A DNA stretch of 64,000 bases from Nitrospira sp. (GTDB taxonomy: Bacteria; Nitrospirota; Nitrospiria; Nitrospirales; Nitrospiraceae). The position numbers and the translations under genes are program-made. The DNA lies in NCBI GenBank assembly GCA_005116745.1, contig SWDS01000001.1:186001-250000 (forward strand). The letters run 5' to 3'. Positions 43,623 through 53,668 of the stretch are shown piece by piece. How positions within the stretch are numbered: the stretch's first letter is position 1; every line of letters begins with the position of its first letter. The notes beneath the pieces were generated by a model. It did not search any database, was not told the DNA's origin, and saw nothing but the letters and a program-made list of their open reading frames with translations.

Positions 43623-44861
43623 TCACTTCATCCGGTGAAATTCAAGGACGTCGCTCTGCCCGTTGAGTTCCACCGTAATAGGGGTCCCTTCCCGTGCCCC
43701 GTTCAGCGCGGATCTCCCAAGCTCTGCCGGGTAGGTCTGTTCTCCCTCCGGGGTCCAGAGCCGGATGCTGGCTCGATCTGGAGTGGCAAATTCCAACGGT
43801 CCTGTGATGAAACGGCGGATAAGAATCGAATCACGAGATGCGGCAAGATCGGCTACGACGGAGTCGTTATGCATATGCAAGGTCATGGTCTGCCCGATCT
43901 TGGCATTCTTGATGCCGATCTTGGTGTTGACGTTGACGATGCCGATGGGCGTCTTGAAGAAGATAAAATTAGACTTCATTTTGGAGATCGTGCCGGTGAG
44001 CAACAGATGTGTCTTGCTTCCCGGGGTGGCGACCTGGCCGATTTGAAGATCGAACTGGAGGTCATGCACGCCGATGATGCTACCCGTGCCGTCCACTTCC
44101 ACCGTGACAGACTCGCCGTTCTTGGGGGCTGCGAGGACAGGTTCATAGGCTCCCATGCGGAAGGCTCTCAATCCATCATTTGGCGTCCAAAGCAGCAACT
44201 TTGTGCCGTCTCCGTTGTCTCGCTTGAACGGTCCGGTTAGGTAGCGGTGGACGAAAGTCCCATCAGTTCGCCTCACGATATCAATGACCGTATAGTCTTC
44301 GTGGACCATGAAGGACACCTCTTGCGAGGCAGGGAGGGTTTTGAGCGTGGTCTTCGAACTGAGCGACATGAGCCCGATCGGTGTCTTCAGGAAGACGATC
44401 CCTGGCTTGGCCCGCCAGACCCGTCCGGTCAGTCTGATGGAGGGGTTCACCTCGGTGCGGATGGGAGCAGCTTCAACGGTCTCCTGCTGAGCAGTGGGAG
44501 GACTTTCCACTTGTGGTGGAGCGGCTGGAGAACTATCGGTGGACTCAGCCGATGGAGTCTCGCTGCTCTGGGGCTCGACGGCAGCGGGGACTTCACTCTG
44601 AGGGGGAGTCGGTGCAACCTCGTCGATCTCCAATGGCTTGGGCGCTGCCTCATCGGTCTGGGGCTGATTGGTCTGAACCTGCGCCGTTATAGAGGGATCG
44701 AGTAAAGAGGAATCGAGCTGAGATTCCAAAGGGATAGACTCAGAGGGTGGCGCCTGAGTTTTCTCTCCGTCTGGAGGACCTGCTGTGGCGCATCCAGCAT
44801 GGATGAGTCCGAACAGAAACACCGCCAGAAAGAATTGTCGAGAATGTTCCGATCGATCCAT
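43623..44861 (-). CDS. Lipoprotein with twin ~100-residue repeats
   Basis: The signal ends in a lipobox (LIHAGC). A ~100-residue acidic, proline/serine/glutamine-rich linker follows. Two related units come next: TGRVWRAKPGIVFLKTPIGL...YLTGPF and TGTISKMKSNFIFFKTPIGI...FITGPL. The linker may bridge the outer membrane or cell wall. The family is unknown. It ends 59 bp before the sigma gene on the same strand, so it may belong to the same regulon. Confidence 0.75.
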   Translation of the reverse strand: MDRSEHSRQFFLAVFLFGLIHAGCATAGPPDGEKTQAPPSESIPLESQLDSSLLDPSITAQVQTNQPQTDEAAPKPLEIDEVAPTPPQSEVPAAVEPQSSETPSAESTDSSPAAPPQVESPPTAQQETVEAAPIRTEVNPSIRLTGRVWRAKPGIVFLKTPIGLMSLSSKTTLKTLPASQEVSFMVHEDYTVIDIVRRTDGTFVHRYLTGPFKRDNGDGTKLLLWTPNDGLRAFRMGAYEPVLAAPKNGESVTVEVDGTGSIIGVHDLQFDLQIGQVATPGSKTHLLLTGTISKMKSNFIFFKTPIGIVNVNTKIGIKNAKIGQTMTLHMHNDSVVADLAASRDSILIRRFITGPLEFATPDRASIRLWTPEGEQTYPAELGRSALNGAREGTPITVELNGQSDVLEFHRMK

Positions 44862-45199
44862 GGAGAAGGTGTTCAGTATGGAAGTGTGAATGTGTTGTTC
44901 TGTCTAGGCGGAAACCCCGCGATCTTCAAGGTCATGGTGCCGTCACCAATCTCAACCTCTCATGCGAATAACATGAGTTCAGAATCAGAGTCAACCCGAA
45001 AGAGGGTGTGCCTGAACAGCCTCGAGTACGCTCGTGGCTCCTGTCCATACCCTGAGGGTCCTGTGTCCTATGATGAATACGTAAGGGAGTGAGGGTGACA
45101 CGGTCACTGCCTGCGACGTGAAAAATACTTGGTCTTTGCACAGACACATCGTGTGTGAGTGGGAGAGGGCAAGACGGGGATTTTCGAAGAAGGGTATGC
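44862..45199. other. 338-bp gap without a gene
   Basis: It lies between the lipoprotein gene and der, both on the minus strand. It must hold the lipoprotein promoter and the der terminator region. An 11-base palindrome (accctgagggt) is the only ordered sequence I see. Confidence 0.5.
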
Positions 45200-46579
45200 T
45201 TACTTCTTCCTGACCATGAGGCGGAGCGGGGTGCCGGTGAAGTGGTAGGTCTCGCGCAGTTGATTCTCCAAATACTTCAAGTACGAAGGCGTGAGGTCTT
45301 CCGGGTGGCCGACAAATAAGGCAAAGACCGGCGGTTTGGTGGCCACCTGGGTGATATAGGCGGACTTCGTGACAGCCGACGGCTTGTGCTTGCGGGCCGG
45401 CAACGGATGGGTGTCGAGAATTTTCTGTAGCCAGGTATTCAGCGCGCCAGTGGGGACACGCTTGGTGAACATAGCGTGCACGTCCTTGAGGAGCGGGAAA
45501 AGACGGTGGACGGAGTCCGGCTTGAGAGCTGATCCATACAGGATTGGAGCCCAGGTCAGAAAGGAAAGCCGTCGGCGGAGTTCCAGCTCATATTCTTGTC
45601 GGGCCTGAGTATCTCCGTCTCGTAAGTCCCATTTGTTGATCAGGAGAATGCAGGCGCGGCCTTGCTTGAGAATGGATCCAGCGATCTTGGTGTCTTGTTC
45701 CGTGACTCCTTCCACCCCATCCAGGAGAAGGACCCCGATGTCGGACCGACCGATGGCTCTGAGTGATCGGAGGACGCTGTAGCCTTCCACTCCACGGTCG
45801 ATCTTGCCGCGTCGCCTGATGCCTGCTGTGTCAGTGAACACGTAGCGTTGATCCTGGTGTGTGACCAACGAGTCGATGGGATCGCGCGTCGTTCCTGGCA
45901 CATTGCTGACGACGACCCGTTCTTCTCCCAGCAACGCATTTACGAGGGTGGACTTGCCAACGTTCGGGCGTCCCACCACGGCCACGCGAGGCAGTGGTGG
46001 CACGTCTGCTTCGTCAACCGATGGAAGGAGCGGATAGATGTCATCCAGTAATTCAGCGACACCCAGGCCATGTTCGGCGGAGATGGGATAGAGCTCGTCG
46101 GCACCCAATTTGTAGAAGTCGGCGAGGAGGGGCTCTGATTTCGGAGTGTCGATCTTGTTGATCACATAGAACAGAGGTTTGGTCACTCCGCGTAGTAGCC
46201 GCACCACTTCATGATCCGGCGGGGTCAATCCCGATCGACCGTCCAACAGAACGATGAGGATATCCGCTTCGGTGATCGCCAGTTCCGACTGCCGTCGAAT
46301 CAGGGTCAACATGCTATCTGATGAAGAGAGATCAAGCCCTCCCGTGTCGACCAACCGAAACTTTCGATTACGGTAGGTGGCATCCGCATAGTTCCGGTCG
46401 CGGGTCACGCCGGGGATGTCGTCCACAATAGCGATCTTTGCGCCTAAGATCTTGTTGAACAGCGTCGACTTTCCCACGTTCGGTCGGCCGATGATGGCCA
46501 CAAGCGGCGGTGGTCCCCCTTCTGTTGGGGGCAACGGCAGCGTCGGTTCTTGTGTGGGAGCGGATTTCTTGCGCGGCAT
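45200..46579 (-). CDS. der: Ribosome-assembly GTPase Der (EngA)
   Basis: Der helps mature the 50S subunit. Two tandem GTPase domains are plain, each with GRPNVGKST (the first with LFNKIL, the second with LVNALL), DTGGL and DTAGI, NKID and NKWD. A KH-like C-terminal domain ends LRLMVRKK. Its 459 residues are the family norm. The gene is divergent from the HAD gene. Confidence 0.97.
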   Translation of the reverse strand: MPRKKSAPTQEPTLPLPPTEGGPPPLVAIIGRPNVGKSTLFNKILGAKIAIVDDIPGVTRDRNYADATYRNRKFRLVDTGGLDLSSSDSMLTLIRRQSELAITEADILIVLLDGRSGLTPPDHEVVRLLRGVTKPLFYVINKIDTPKSEPLLADFYKLGADELYPISAEHGLGVAELLDDIYPLLPSVDEADVPPLPRVAVVGRPNVGKSTLVNALLGEERVVVSNVPGTTRDPIDSLVTHQDQRYVFTDTAGIRRRGKIDRGVEGYSVLRSLRAIGRSDIGVLLLDGVEGVTEQDTKIAGSILKQGRACILLINKWDLRDGDTQARQEYELELRRRLSFLTWAPILYGSALKPDSVHRLFPLLKDVHAMFTKRVPTGALNTWLQKILDTHPLPARKHKPSAVTKSAYITQVATKPPVFALFVGHPEDLTPSYLKYLENQLRETYHFTGTPLRLMVRKK

Positions 46580-46649
46580 GAGATCTTCGACCGTAACACA
46601 GGGTTTTTCTCAAAGACAACCAGCCTCGTTTTCTCGTCAGCCGTTCGGC

Positions 46650-46655
46650 TATACT
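46650..46655 (+). promoter_or_regulatory. -10 element right before the HAD gene
   Basis: TATACT ends seven bases before the ATG at 46663, with no ribosome site between. If used, the mRNA would be leaderless. No clear -35 is visible. Confidence 0.4.
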
Positions 46656-46662
46656 TTGGGTT

Positions 46663-47352
46663 ATGACTCAGCAGGCAGCATCCAGTGCACAGCACGTTGT
46701 CGACTGGACTCACATTGACGACGTGCTGCTCGATATGGACGGCACGTTGCTCGATCGCCATTTCGATAACTTCTTTTTCGAGGAGGAGCTGCCGCGTCGG
46801 TACGCCACGCTCCACGCCATCCCGTTTGAGGAGGCTTGTGATCGCCTGATGGCGATGTACCGGTCAGTCGAAGGCGAACTGGCGTGGACGGACCTCGATT
46901 ACTGGACGAAGCGGGTCGGTCTCGACGTGGTGGCGATGCACAAGGAACTCGATCACATGATCGGTTTTCTGCCCGGTGCCGAGGAATTTTTGCGCCATCT
47001 TCGGCAACTCGGGAAGCCTGTGACCATCGTGACGAACGCCCATTCTACCGGTGTATCGGTTAAAGTCGCCAAGACTGGGTTGGATCGGTACGTCAACCGC
47101 ATTGTAGACGCGTTTGAGGTTGGCTATCTCAAGATGCGGCCGGAGTATTGGCCGAACTGTCAACGCTTGTTGGGGTTCGATCCGTCGAGATCTTTGTTTA
47201 TGGATGACGATGAGGGCTGTCTGATGGCCGCGAAAGCATTCGGGGTGGCCCACTTGGTTCACAGCGCCAAGTCGAGTTCGCAATTACCGCCGGCGCCGCT
47301 TCCCCAGTTTCTCTCCATTGCCGGATTTGCACCGCTGTTCAATGGCCGCTAA
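46663..47352 (+). CDS. HAD-superfamily hydrolase
   Basis: The DxDGT nucleophile motif is seen as LLDMDGTLLDR, with motif II in TIVTNAHSTG and the acidic motif in FMDDDEGCL. The cap is small and helical. The family hydrolyses phosphate esters of metabolites. The layout resembles GMP/IMP nucleotidase YrfG, but I would not assign the substrate. Its stop overlaps the convergent methyltransferase end by 4 bp. Confidence 0.85.
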   Translation: MTQQAASSAQHVVDWTHIDDVLLDMDGTLLDRHFDNFFFEEELPRRYATLHAIPFEEACDRLMAMYRSVEGELAWTDLDYWTKRVGLDVVAMHKELDHMIGFLPGAEEFLRHLRQLGKPVTIVTNAHSTGVSVKVAKTGLDRYVNRIVDAFEVGYLKMRPEYWPNCQRLLGFDPSRSLFMDDDEGCLMAAKAFGVAHLVHSAKSSSQLPPAPLPQFLSIAGFAPLFNGR

Positions 47353-47969
47353 TGCTGTCTGGTTGCCGTGCCTCGGTACATCTCACCAGCCAATCTTGGC
47401 ACACTCTGCATGCTGAATCGATCAAGGTGAGCGATTGATAGGCCGGATTGGGTAATCAGTCGATCAATCTGCCGGTTCAGGTGACATCCACAGCCCACTA
47501 CATTTTGAATTGGATTCAACCGGTCCTGCCACGCGGCAATCTTCTGGTCCTCGCTGCGCCCATGTTCCAGGAATAGAAAATGTCCTCCCGGCTTCAGCAC
47601 CCGCGCCACTTCCTGTAACGCTTGCACCGGATTGGGAATCGTACAGAGCGTCCAGGTGCTGACGACATAATCGAAATATTGATTGGCGTGAGTCATCGCC
47701 TCAGCGGCGCCCTGCTCGATGTGGACGGGAAAGGGCAGAGAGGCGCTCCGTGCGAGAACCGTCTTCGGGAGAAGAACGGTCGGATCGACGGCGTACAGAT
47801 TTCTGACAGTCTCGGGATAGTGGAGGAGATTGAGCCCAGTCCCTATGCCGAGCTCCAGGACCTCTCCCTGGGTTACGGCCAGGAGCCTCTGACGCAAGCG
47901 TTGAAATTCCTCACCCGCCATCACCCACTCCATGAGGCGAGGAAAAATATGATCGCCGTAGAATCCCAT
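47349..47969 (-). CDS. Class I SAM-dependent methyltransferase
   Basis: The SAM-binding motif VLELGIGTGLNLLHYP lies near residue 34, followed by DYVVSTWTLCTIPNP and LKPGGHFLFLEHG. This is the UbiE/PmtA-like group that methylates quinones, lipids or small molecules. The start at 47969 (MGFYGDH) fits relatives; the frame is open further but with no family match. A -10 element lies nine bases before it. The gene is divergent from leuS. Confidence 0.85.
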   Translation of the reverse strand: MGFYGDHIFPRLMEWVMAGEEFQRLRQRLLAVTQGEVLELGIGTGLNLLHYPETVRNLYAVDPTVLLPKTVLARSASLPFPVHIEQGAAEAMTHANQYFDYVVSTWTLCTIPNPVQALQEVARVLKPGGHFLFLEHGRSEDQKIAAWQDRLNPIQNVVGCGCHLNRQIDRLITQSGLSIAHLDRFSMQSVPRLAGEMYRGTATRQH

Positions 47970-47978
47970 TGCGCCGGT

Positions 47979-47984
47979 AGTATA
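47979..47984 (-). promoter_or_regulatory. Extended -10 element before the methyltransferase
   Basis: On the minus strand TGT-TATACT lies nine bases before the ATG at 47969. No ribosome site is present, which suggests a leaderless transcript as for the genes at 10721 and 46663. Confidence 0.45.
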
Positions 47985-48064
47985 ACAGGGGCTTTGGCTG
48001 ACCGAGTTGGGAACTTGTGACCCCCCTGGGGCTATGTTAGAGTCCTCCGTTATTTTCATGTGGA

Positions 48065-50506
48065 ATGAGGATGAGTAAAGGATACGATCATCACGCCATC
48101 GAAACGAAGTGGCAGCAATACTGGGAGGAGCACCGGACGTTTCGCGTCACAGAAGATTCCAGTAAGCCAAAATTTTATTGTCTCGACATGTTTCCCTATC
48201 CGTCCGGAGCCGGACTCCATGTCGGCCATCTCGAAGGGTATACCGCGACCGATATTGTCTCGCGCTATAAGCGGATGAAGGGCTTCAACGTTCTGCATCC
48301 GATGGGCTGGGATGCCTTTGGGTTGCCGGCGGAACAGTACGCCGTCAAAACTGGGATCCACCCCGCTCTTACCACCGCTCAAAACATTGCCACGTTCAAA
48401 CGCCAGATGAAGCGTGTGGGGCTCTCGTATGACTGGGAGCGAGAACTCAGCACCACCGATCCGCAGTACTATCGGTGGACGCAATGGATTTTCCTGAAGC
48501 TCTTCGAACGGGGATTGGCCTACGTGGCGGAAGTTCCTGTGAACTGGTGTCCGGCGCTCGGCACCGTGCTGGCCAATGAAGAAATCGTCGACGGCAAGAG
48601 TGAAGTGGGTGGCTTCGATGTGATTCGCAAGCCGATGCGCCAATGGGTGCTCAAGATTACGGCTTACGCCGATCGACTGCTTGAAGACTTACCACTCGTC
48701 GACTGGCCTTCCAGTACGCTGGAGATGCAAAAGAATTGGATTGGCCGTTCGATCGGCGCGGAGGTCGATTTTGTCCTGGCAGATCAGAACGGCGCGATTC
48801 GCGTGTTCACGACCAGACCGGACACGCTGTTCGGCGCGACCTATATGGTTCTGGCGCCTGAACATCCGCTGGTAGATGTGATCACGAGGGTGGAACAGAA
48901 AGAGCCTGTTGCAGCCTATCGGGCGGCGGCGGCGAAAAAGAGTGATCTCCAACGGCAAGAGCTCGAAAAAGAAAAGGCCGGCGTCTTCACCGGCGGCTAC
49001 GCGATCAATCCGGCAAACCAGGAACGGTTGCCGATTTGGATCGCCGACTATGTACTGATGAGTTATGGAACCGGGGCCATCATGGCGGTGCCGGCGCATG
49101 ACGAGCGAGACTGGGCGTTCGCGCAACAATACGCGTTGTCGATTCGCGAGGTCATTTCCGGCGGGAATGTTCAGAACGCGGCCTTCACTGATACGGATCG
49201 CGGGAAGGTCGTGAATTCGTCCACTGGCGATGGCACGTTCTCACTCAACGGCCTCACGCCTTCCGAGGCGATTCCGAAGATCACCGATTGGTTGGTGAAG
49301 CAAGGACAGGGCACGCGAGCGGTCAACTACAAACTCCGGGACTGGCTCTTTGCCCGCCAGCGCTATTGGGGGGAGCCGTTTCCCATTGTGTGGGTGGACG
49401 GAGAAGCGCGTCCGCTTCCGGAAGAGCAGCTTCCCCTCGTGTTGCCGGATTCCAACAACTTTAAGCCGTCCGGCACAGGAGAGAGTCCATTGGCGAACTT
49501 GGACCAGTGGCTCGTCACCACCGATCCCACTACCAATAAACCGGCTCGGCGCGAGACCAACACCATGCCGCAGTGGGCCGGATCTTGCTGGTACTACCTG
49601 CGATTCATCGATCCTAAGAACGCAACACAGCTCGTTGATCCTGAAAAAGAGCGCTATTGGATGCCCGTAGACCTGTACATCGGGGGCAGCGAACATGCCG
49701 TCCTGCATCTTCTGTATGCTCGGTTCTGGCATAAAGTTCTGTTCGATATCGGCGTCGTGAGCACTCCTGAGCCATTCAAGAAATTAGTCCATCAGGGTAT
49801 CGTCTTGGGAGAAGACAATCAGAAGATGTCGAAGTCCCGGGGAAACGTGGTGAACCCGGACGACATGATCGATCAGTTCGGCGCAGATGCCGTACGCCTC
49901 TATGAGATGTTCATGGGACCGCTCGAAGCGATGAAACCCTGGAGTATCAGAGGGGTGGAAGGCGTGACCCGTTTCTTGGAACGAGTCTGGCGGCTGATGG
50001 TCGATGAACAAGGCCGGCTCTCACACGCCGTCGTCTTAGCTGAACCGAGCCTTGATCACCAACGGTTGCTTCATCAAACCATCAAGAAGGTGACTGAGGA
50101 CATCGAGGCCCTCCGGTTCAACACGGCGATCTCACAGATGATGATTTTCACGAATGAGATGACGAAGGCGCAGCAACGGTCTCGATTGGTGATCGAGCCG
50201 TTCGTCTTGCTGCTCTCGCCGTTCGCGCCGCATGTTGCCGAGGAACTCTGGGACGTGCTGGGGCACCAACCTAGTGTGTCACAACAGCCTTGGCCGATCT
50301 TCGATCCAGCGATGACGATGAGCGAGCGCATGATCATCCCGGTTCAGGTCAATGGTCGGCTTCGGGCGAAGATCGATGTTCCCGTAGGCACGTCGCGTGA
50401 TGAGCTCGAACGACTGGCTCGCGCAGAGGCGGCGGAGTGGATCCAAGGTAAAGAATCAAAAAAGGTGATCTACGTCGAAAAGAAGTTGCTTAACTTCGTG
50501 GTGTGA
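48065..50506 (+). CDS. leuS: Leucyl-tRNA synthetase
   Basis: A class I aminoacyl-tRNA synthetase that charges tRNA-Leu. The HIGH motif is in [10 protein letters not shown], the KMSKS loop in [16 protein letters not shown], and the editing domain ([20 protein letters not shown]) lies in the usual place. Its 813 residues are normal for bacteria. The start is at 48065 or the next ATG at 48071. lptE begins five bases after the stop. Confidence 0.97.
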   Translation: MRMSKGYDHHAIETKWQQYWEEHRTFRVTEDSSKPKFYCLDMFPYPSGAGLHVGHLEGYTATDIVSRYKRMKGFNVLHPMGWDAFGLPAEQYAVKTGIHPALTTAQNIATFKRQMKRVGLSYDWERELSTTDPQYYRWTQWIFLKLFERGLAYVAEVPVNWCPALGTVLANEEIVDGKSEVGGFDVIRKPMRQWVLKITAYADRLLEDLPLVDWPSSTLEMQKNWIGRSIGAEVDFVLADQNGAIRVFTTRPDTLFGATYMVLAPEHPLVDVITRVEQKEPVAAYRAAAAKKSDLQRQELEKEKAGVFTGGYAINPANQERLPIWIADYVLMSYGTGAIMAVPAHDERDWAFAQQYALSIREVISGGNVQNAAFTDTDRGKVVNSSTGDGTFSLNGLTPSEAIPKITDWLVKQGQGTRAVNYKLRDWLFARQRYWGEPFPIVWVDGEARPLPEEQLPLVLPDSNNFKPSGTGESPLANLDQWLVTTDPTTNKPARRETNTMPQWAGSCWYYLRFIDPKNATQLVDPEKERYWMPVDLYIGGSEHAVLHLLYARFWHKVLFDIGVVSTPEPFKKLVHQGIVLGEDNQKMSKSRGNVVNPDDMIDQFGADAVRLYEMFMGPLEAMKPWSIRGVEGVTRFLERVWRLMVDEQGRLSHAVVLAEPSLDHQRLLHQTIKKVTEDIEALRFNTAISQMMIFTNEMTKAQQRSRLVIEPFVLLLSPFAPHVAEELWDVLGHQPSVSQQPWPIFDPAMTMSERMIIPVQVNGRLRAKIDVPVGTSRDELERLARAEAAEWIQGKESKKVIYVEKKLLNFVV

Positions 50507-50510
50507 GGAC

Positions 50511-51137
50511 ATGTGTGGTTCGCGCACTCGACACGCAGGACTCCGTACACCGCTCTCGGCCATCGGGTGCCTCACGGTGATGACTCTGTTGACCGCCTGT
50601 GGGTACCAGTTTCGAGTGGAGGGAGCTGGCCCAACTATCGGAGGAGCCTCTGCGACCGCTTCCCAAGAGTCTCCGCCGCGCCTCATCATCCGGACATTGC
50701 TCAACAACAGTTTTGAGCCGAATGTGGAAATGCGATACACGAACTACCTCCGCGAGGAGTTTTCAGCCGGCAGCGGGGCGCAGGTTGTGTCTGATTCTGA
50801 AGCGGCAGATCTTGTGTTGACCGGGCAAATCCTGTCGGTGATCGTGCCAACGCTCAGTTTTTCGTCGACAGCAACGTTGGAAAGCAGGACTGAGGTGGTT
50901 GTCCAGGCTCGGGTTGAAGACGTCCGGTCAAGAAAAGTGGTCTGGAGCCAAGTCGTCAAAGGGGCGTCGGAGTTTTTCGTGACACCCGATCTCCAGTTTA
51001 ATCGCGCGCTGCAGAATCGCGCGATTGAGCAGGCGGGTCGCTTTGTGGCGGCTGATCTGGCGGCACGTTTCTTGTTGCAGCTCGAGACCGGGGCGCTCAT
51101 GAAGCAAGCGTCTGCGCCGGCTCCTGTGTCTCACTAA
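50511..51137 (+). CDS. lptE: LPS-assembly lipoprotein LptE
   Basis: LptE plugs the LptD barrel that inserts LPS into the outer membrane. The signal ends in LLTACGYQFR, the usual lipobox and first residues of LptE. The rest fits a small alpha/beta protein (PPRLIIRTLLNNSFEPNVE, ADLVLTGQIL). Position between leuS and holA is the classic order leuS-lptE-holA, which strengthens the call. The product has 208 residues. Confidence 0.9.
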   Translation: MCGSRTRHAGLRTPLSAIGCLTVMTLLTACGYQFRVEGAGPTIGGASATASQESPPRLIIRTLLNNSFEPNVEMRYTNYLREEFSAGSGAQVVSDSEAADLVLTGQILSVIVPTLSFSSTATLESRTEVVVQARVEDVRSRKVVWSQVVKGASEFFVTPDLQFNRALQNRAIEQAGRFVAADLAARFLLQLETGALMKQASAPAPVSH

Positions 51138-51155
51138 GATCGAGGGTCTGGACCA

Positions 51156-52262
51156 ATGGCATCCACCGTGAGCCCTGTGCAACTAGAGGTGGCGCTGAAA
51201 CAGCAGGCGCCCGGGTCTCTGTACCTCATTGTGGGGGAAGAAGACCTTCTGCGGGATTCCGCGCTTGCTGCCATCAAGCGCGCGGCTCTTGGCAGCGAAG
51301 GAGATGAATTCAATTATGAACTATTTTATGGAGATGACGCGAGCGGAACCGATATTCGGAACAGTGTGGCGGTTGTGCCAGTCTTCGCGGAGCGTCGCGT
51401 CGTTGTGGTGAAGGCGGCGGAAAAACTGACTGCTCGAGAAAGCGAGCCGCTGCTCGACAGTGTGAACAATCCGGTGGACTCCACGACGCTGGTGTTCGTG
51501 AGCCCGAAGCTGGATGGTCGGCTGAAATTTTCACAAGCTCTGGCGCGCGCGGCATGTATGGTCGATTGCTCGCCCCTCCGCGAGGCGCAGCTGCCTTCTT
51601 GGATTGCCCGTGAAGCGGAACGGGTCGGGCTTCGCTTAGAGGACGCAGCGGCCTACGTACTGCAGGAGGCTTGCGGCGCATCGCTCTATGGATTACGGAG
51701 AGAACTGGAGAAGCTGGCTTCCTATGTGCCGGCCAATCAGGCGGTGACCGCCGCCGATGTGCATCTGTTGCGTGGGATGGAGCCGGGGGCCTCTGTGTTC
51801 GACTTGACGTTGGCTATCGCGGAGGGTCGCCGTGGACAGGCGCTTTCCATTGTGGCGCGGAATCTAGAAGCAGGAGAAGCCCCGCTTCGGATCCTTGGCT
51901 CGCTTGCGTGGCAGTATCGCCGTCTCTGGAAGATCAAAGAGCTGCTGGCCAATGGCGGTCGTGAAAATGAGGCAGCGAGGAGCTTGCGCATGGACCCGTT
52001 GAAGGTCCGCTCCTTTCTCGATCGGTTTTCCGAGCGACATCTTCAAGCCGCGCTCGGGCTCTTTCTGGAAACCGATGGGAGGCTGAAAGGGGGCAGCGGC
52101 AGTCGGCCAAGAATGGTGCTGGAGCGACTGCTGCTGAAGCTGTGCGAAGGTACCGCAAGTACACACGGTGAACAGCCGAACCGTCCTCCGGCGTCACCGA
52201 AGCGGGTTCCTGGACAGGTACTGTCGAACGTCCGGACGATTAAGAGCCGGACAGCCCGTTGA
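51156..52262 (+). CDS. holA: DNA polymerase III delta subunit
   Basis: The delta subunit opens the beta clamp as part of the clamp loader. The N-terminal AAA-like fold (GSLYLIVGEEDLLRDSA) lacks a proper Walker motif, as usual for delta. The C-terminal helical domain contains DLTLAIAEGRRGQAL and PLRILGSLAWQYRRLWKIKEL. The length of 368 residues is normal. Its last 23 bp overlap the convergent rpsT. Confidence 0.92.
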   Translation: MASTVSPVQLEVALKQQAPGSLYLIVGEEDLLRDSALAAIKRAALGSEGDEFNYELFYGDDASGTDIRNSVAVVPVFAERRVVVVKAAEKLTARESEPLLDSVNNPVDSTTLVFVSPKLDGRLKFSQALARAACMVDCSPLREAQLPSWIAREAERVGLRLEDAAAYVLQEACGASLYGLRRELEKLASYVPANQAVTAADVHLLRGMEPGASVFDLTLAIAEGRRGQALSIVARNLEAGEAPLRILGSLAWQYRRLWKIKELLANGGRENEAARSLRMDPLKVRSFLDRFSERHLQAALGLFLETDGRLKGGSGSRPRMVLERLLLKLCEGTASTHGEQPNRPPASPKRVPGQVLSNVRTIKSRTAR

Positions 52263-52512
52263 CGTGCAACGCCAGGCGAGAAATTCGGCGAGATGCGGTA
52301 TTGGGATGAAGCGCACCTTTCGAAACGGCTTTCCCGATCGCCGAGGTGGCTTCCAGCAAGGTGGTTTTGGCCTCGTCAGCCTTTTTCCCGGCTACGGCGG
52401 ACTGAACCTTCTTGATGATCGTCTTCACCGCGTTCATCGTGGCCCGGTTCCGATCATGTCGTCGCTCAGCTTGACGCGCACGTCGAATCGTCGATTTATG
52501 AATCTGAGGCAT
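52240..52512 (-). CDS. rpsT: 30S ribosomal protein S20
   Basis: This 90-residue basic protein has the S20 pattern: HKSTIRRARQAERRHDRNRA, then VKTIIKKV and the end KGALHPNTASRRISRLALHV. S20 binds 16S rRNA early in 30S assembly. It sits alone on the minus strand between holA and pyrF. AGGAG precedes the ATG. Confidence 0.96.
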   Translation of the reverse strand: MPQIHKSTIRRARQAERRHDRNRATMNAVKTIIKKVQSAVAGKKADEAKTTLLEATSAIGKAVSKGALHPNTASRRISRLALHVNGLSGS

Positions 52513-52595
52513 CGATCACTCCTATGAAAAAAAATGACTAGTATCATAATATCTCGCCGGTCGTCAAGGATCGGCATTCAAGAAGGAGTATGAGT

Positions 52596-53309
52596 ATGGT
52601 GAAGACTACGGCACGTGACCGACTCATCTTTGCATTGGATGTGCCCTCAGCGGCGGAAGCAGACCGGCTCTTAGACCGGCTCCAGGGGCATATTTCGTTC
52701 GTCAAGGTCGGCCTTGAGCTCTACACCGCAGCAGGCCCCGAGATGGTGAAGCGGATTGTGGAGCGGGGCATGCGGGTGTTTCTCGACCTTAAATTTCTCG
52801 ACATCGAAGAGACAGTTCGCCGCGCGACAAGTCGGGTTGCGGACATGGGAGTGGAGTTTTTAACCATCCACGCGAACCGCAAGGCGCTGATAGCGGCTGT
52901 GCAAGGGCGAGAGGGTTCGGCACTGAAGCTGCTCGCCGTGACCGTGCTGACAAATTTCGACAGTCAGGACCTCCGGGAAATGGGGATACAGCGGACGGTT
53001 CAAGATCTGGTCACAGCCCGGGCAGCGCTCGCTTCAGAAGTTGGCTGCGACGGGGTGGTGGCCTCCGGTGAAGAAGCAGCGGCCATCCGGCAGAAAGTCG
53101 GGCGAGACTTTGTGGTTGTCACGCCGGGAGTCCGGCCAGCCGGCAAGGGAGTCGACGACCATGCACGGGCCACGACGCCTACGCAGACGATCGCGTCCGG
53201 TGCAGATTATCTTGTGATCGGCCGACCTATTCGTGATGCGGAAGACCCAGCAGCAACAGTGGCGGCCATCACTGCAGAGATGCAGGCGGCCTTTGATGCA
53301 CGAGGGTAG
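52596..53309 (+). CDS. pyrF: Orotidine 5'-phosphate decarboxylase
   Basis: PyrF makes UMP from OMP. Motifs are FALDVPSAAEAD, the catalytic DLKFLDIEETVRRA and VTPGVRPAG; the end holds YLVIGRPIRDAEDP. The ATG at 52596 lies seven bases after AAGGAG; the ATG at 52590 is too near to it. The product has 237 residues and the gene stands alone. Confidence 0.96.
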   Translation: MVKTTARDRLIFALDVPSAAEADRLLDRLQGHISFVKVGLELYTAAGPEMVKRIVERGMRVFLDLKFLDIEETVRRATSRVADMGVEFLTIHANRKALIAAVQGREGSALKLLAVTVLTNFDSQDLREMGIQRTVQDLVTARAALASEVGCDGVVASGEEAAAIRQKVGRDFVVVTPGVRPAGKGVDDHARATTPTQTIASGADYLVIGRPIRDAEDPAATVAAITAEMQAAFDARG

Positions 53310-53479
53310 GCATCATCGGTCAATCGTCGACGGTGGGAGGTACTGTGGAGCTTCAACCGTCGATCACCGCGTGACTCTTGACGGTTGGTGACATGCCCTA
53401 GCGGGTTGCGGCCACTCCAGTGTCTTTGCTAAGATCGCCCTTTACCGTATCGGTTGCATTCTGCGCATTTCCCTTCATG

Positions 53480-53553
53480 GTGGGTGTAGCTCAGTTGGTT
53501 AGAGCGCCGGATTGTGGATCCGGAGGTCGCGGGTTCGAAACCCGTCATCCACC
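53480..53553 (+). tRNA. tRNA-His (anticodon GTG)
   Basis: All arms pair: acceptor GTGGGTG/CATCCAC, D arm, anticodon stem CCGGA/TCCGG with loop TTGTGGA, variable loop AGGTC, and T arm GCGGG/CCCGT with TTCGAAA. The extra G at 53479 can pair with discriminator C53553, as is special for tRNA-His. CCA is not encoded. A tyrosine integrase remnant follows 116 bp downstream. Confidence 0.97.
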
Positions 53554-53668
53554 CCATACCCCTTCCTGATAACCTCTTGGGGCATCAGCAGATCTGAAGA
53601 TTTTGGTCCGGCGAACCTCGCCGCTGGTTGCGCCGAGGTTGCAGAATTTGGCTGTAGCACCGGCGTAT

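Noticed and set aside
44862-45199. A small gene in the 44.9-45.2 kb gap (97-codon frame starting at 44799)
   Set aside because: It starts inside the lipoprotein gene on the other strand and has no ribosome site or family pattern.
53326-53480. Inverted repeat after pyrF as terminator
   Set aside because: Arms of about 8 bp enclose over 20 bases and no T tract follows; too weak to list.
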